From positions 1 through 6,350 of the forward strand of contig JACZSH010000086.1 of assembly GCA_022574315.1 (NCBI GenBank): a stretch of 6,350 nt of DNA. Direction: 5' to 3'. The notes beneath the pieces are model-generated. The model ran no database searches and had not been told where the DNA came from. It saw nothing but the letters and a program-made list of their open reading frames with translations. Below, piece by piece: positions 5,876-6,350 of the stretch (its first letter is position 1; every line of letters begins with the position of its first letter). The position numbers were made by a program, and so were the translations under genes. This stretch comes from Chloroflexota bacterium. Lineage in GTDB: Bacteria > Chloroflexota > Dehalococcoidia > Dehalococcoidales > RBG-16-60-22.

Positions 5876-6350
5876 CCAGCCGTTAAGCTATGTGCTGGCC
5901 CTGAGGCGGCAGCAAGAGGCCAGGCGGGTCCTGGCGGCGGTAGTGACCGTCAGGAAGAAAGCAGGCAGTGGTTTCGCCGAGAGGCTGAGTCGGGCGATGA
6001 TGAATCCCGTAACCGGGATTCCCATCCTGCTCATCGTTCTTTATTTCGGGTTGTATCAATTTGTGGGCGTCTTCGGTGCCCAGACTCTGGTGGACTTCAT
6101 CGAGGGTACCATCTTCGGGGAGTGGGTTAATCCCTGGATAACCAGCCTCACGGTCAGCTACATTCCTTTTGAAGTTCTGCAGGACTTTTTTATCGGGAAA
6201 TACGGGATTATCACCCTGGGAATTACCTACGCTTTTGCCCTGATACTGCCCATCGTGGGTACCTTCTTTATCGTTTTCTCCATCATCGAAGACAGCGGCT
6301 ACCTGCCGCGCCTGGCGATGCTCATCGACCGGTTGTTCCATGTAATCGGC
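5850..6350 (+). pseudogene. feoB: FeoB membrane domain, beginning (3' end outside window)
   Basis: This open frame, the same as the G domain, runs to the window edge. It starts with SAGYNQPLSYVLALRRQQEARR, which completes the helical domain. It then gives MMNPVTGIPILLIVLYFGLYQF (first membrane helix, codons from about 5997), a YGIITLGITYAFALILPIVGTFF helix, and EDSGYLPRLAMLIDRLFHVIG, the highly conserved start of the FeoB gate/core region. The first usable start in this frame is GTG 5892, so automated annotation may report it as a separate protein. If the two frameshifts are real, no full-length FeoB is made; if they are sequence errors, this is one intact feoB from the G domain onward. Confidence 0.8.

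Overview
The window reads almost entirely on the + strand and looks like a chromosomal stretch of a free-living bacterium with fairly high GC. Two kinds of sequence meet here. The first ~500 bases are AT-richer (24 G/C in bases 241-300, against 38 G/C in bases 1621-1680) and hold the tail of an EVE-like gene, a tiny lysine-rich ORF and a palindromic repeat. The rest is GC-rich. Diderm-style Fur/FeoB/FTR1 genes, a bacterial HerA pair and the palindrome style remind me of Chloroflexota (Dehalococcoidia-like) or similar anaerobe genomes. That is an impression from family resemblance, not a demonstrated assignment.

Layout. 1-281: 3' end of a probable EVE-domain protein. 330-392: 20-residue Lys-rich ORF with an excellent ribosome binding site. 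414-482: composite palindromic repeat made of two hairpins. 519-2728: two-gene unit of a HerA-associated ~200-residue protein, which apparently begins at an ATA codon, and a HerA-family ATPase, overlapping by ATGA. 2779-3609: patatin-like lipid acyl hydrolase. 3639-3690: near-consensus sigma70 promoter with a Fur-type operator lying over its start site. 3726-4148: Fur-family repressor. 4168-4186: second operator sharing 16 of 19 bases with the first. 4229-5038: FTR1/EfeU-type iron permease. 5088-6350: FeoB ferrous iron transporter, broken by two frameshifts (possibly three) and cut off by the window end.

How the genes work together. The second half is an iron-responsive module. A Fur-type repressor probably controls its own promoter and, through a near-copy of the same operator, the FTR1 permease and the FeoB gene behind it. 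Both transporter genes would be derepressed when iron is scarce. The first half pairs a DNA-translocating HerA ATPase with its small partner, with no NurA nuclease in view, and so points to DNA end processing or possibly defence.

The most notable irregularities are the lesions: an ATA start with a strong ribosome binding site, and multiple reading-frame breaks in feoB. They may be sequence errors or real decay; raw reads would decide. I did not find a clearly new biological system. The best leads are the HerA/partner pair, the Lys-rich microprotein and the FTR1-FeoB regulon with twin operators.
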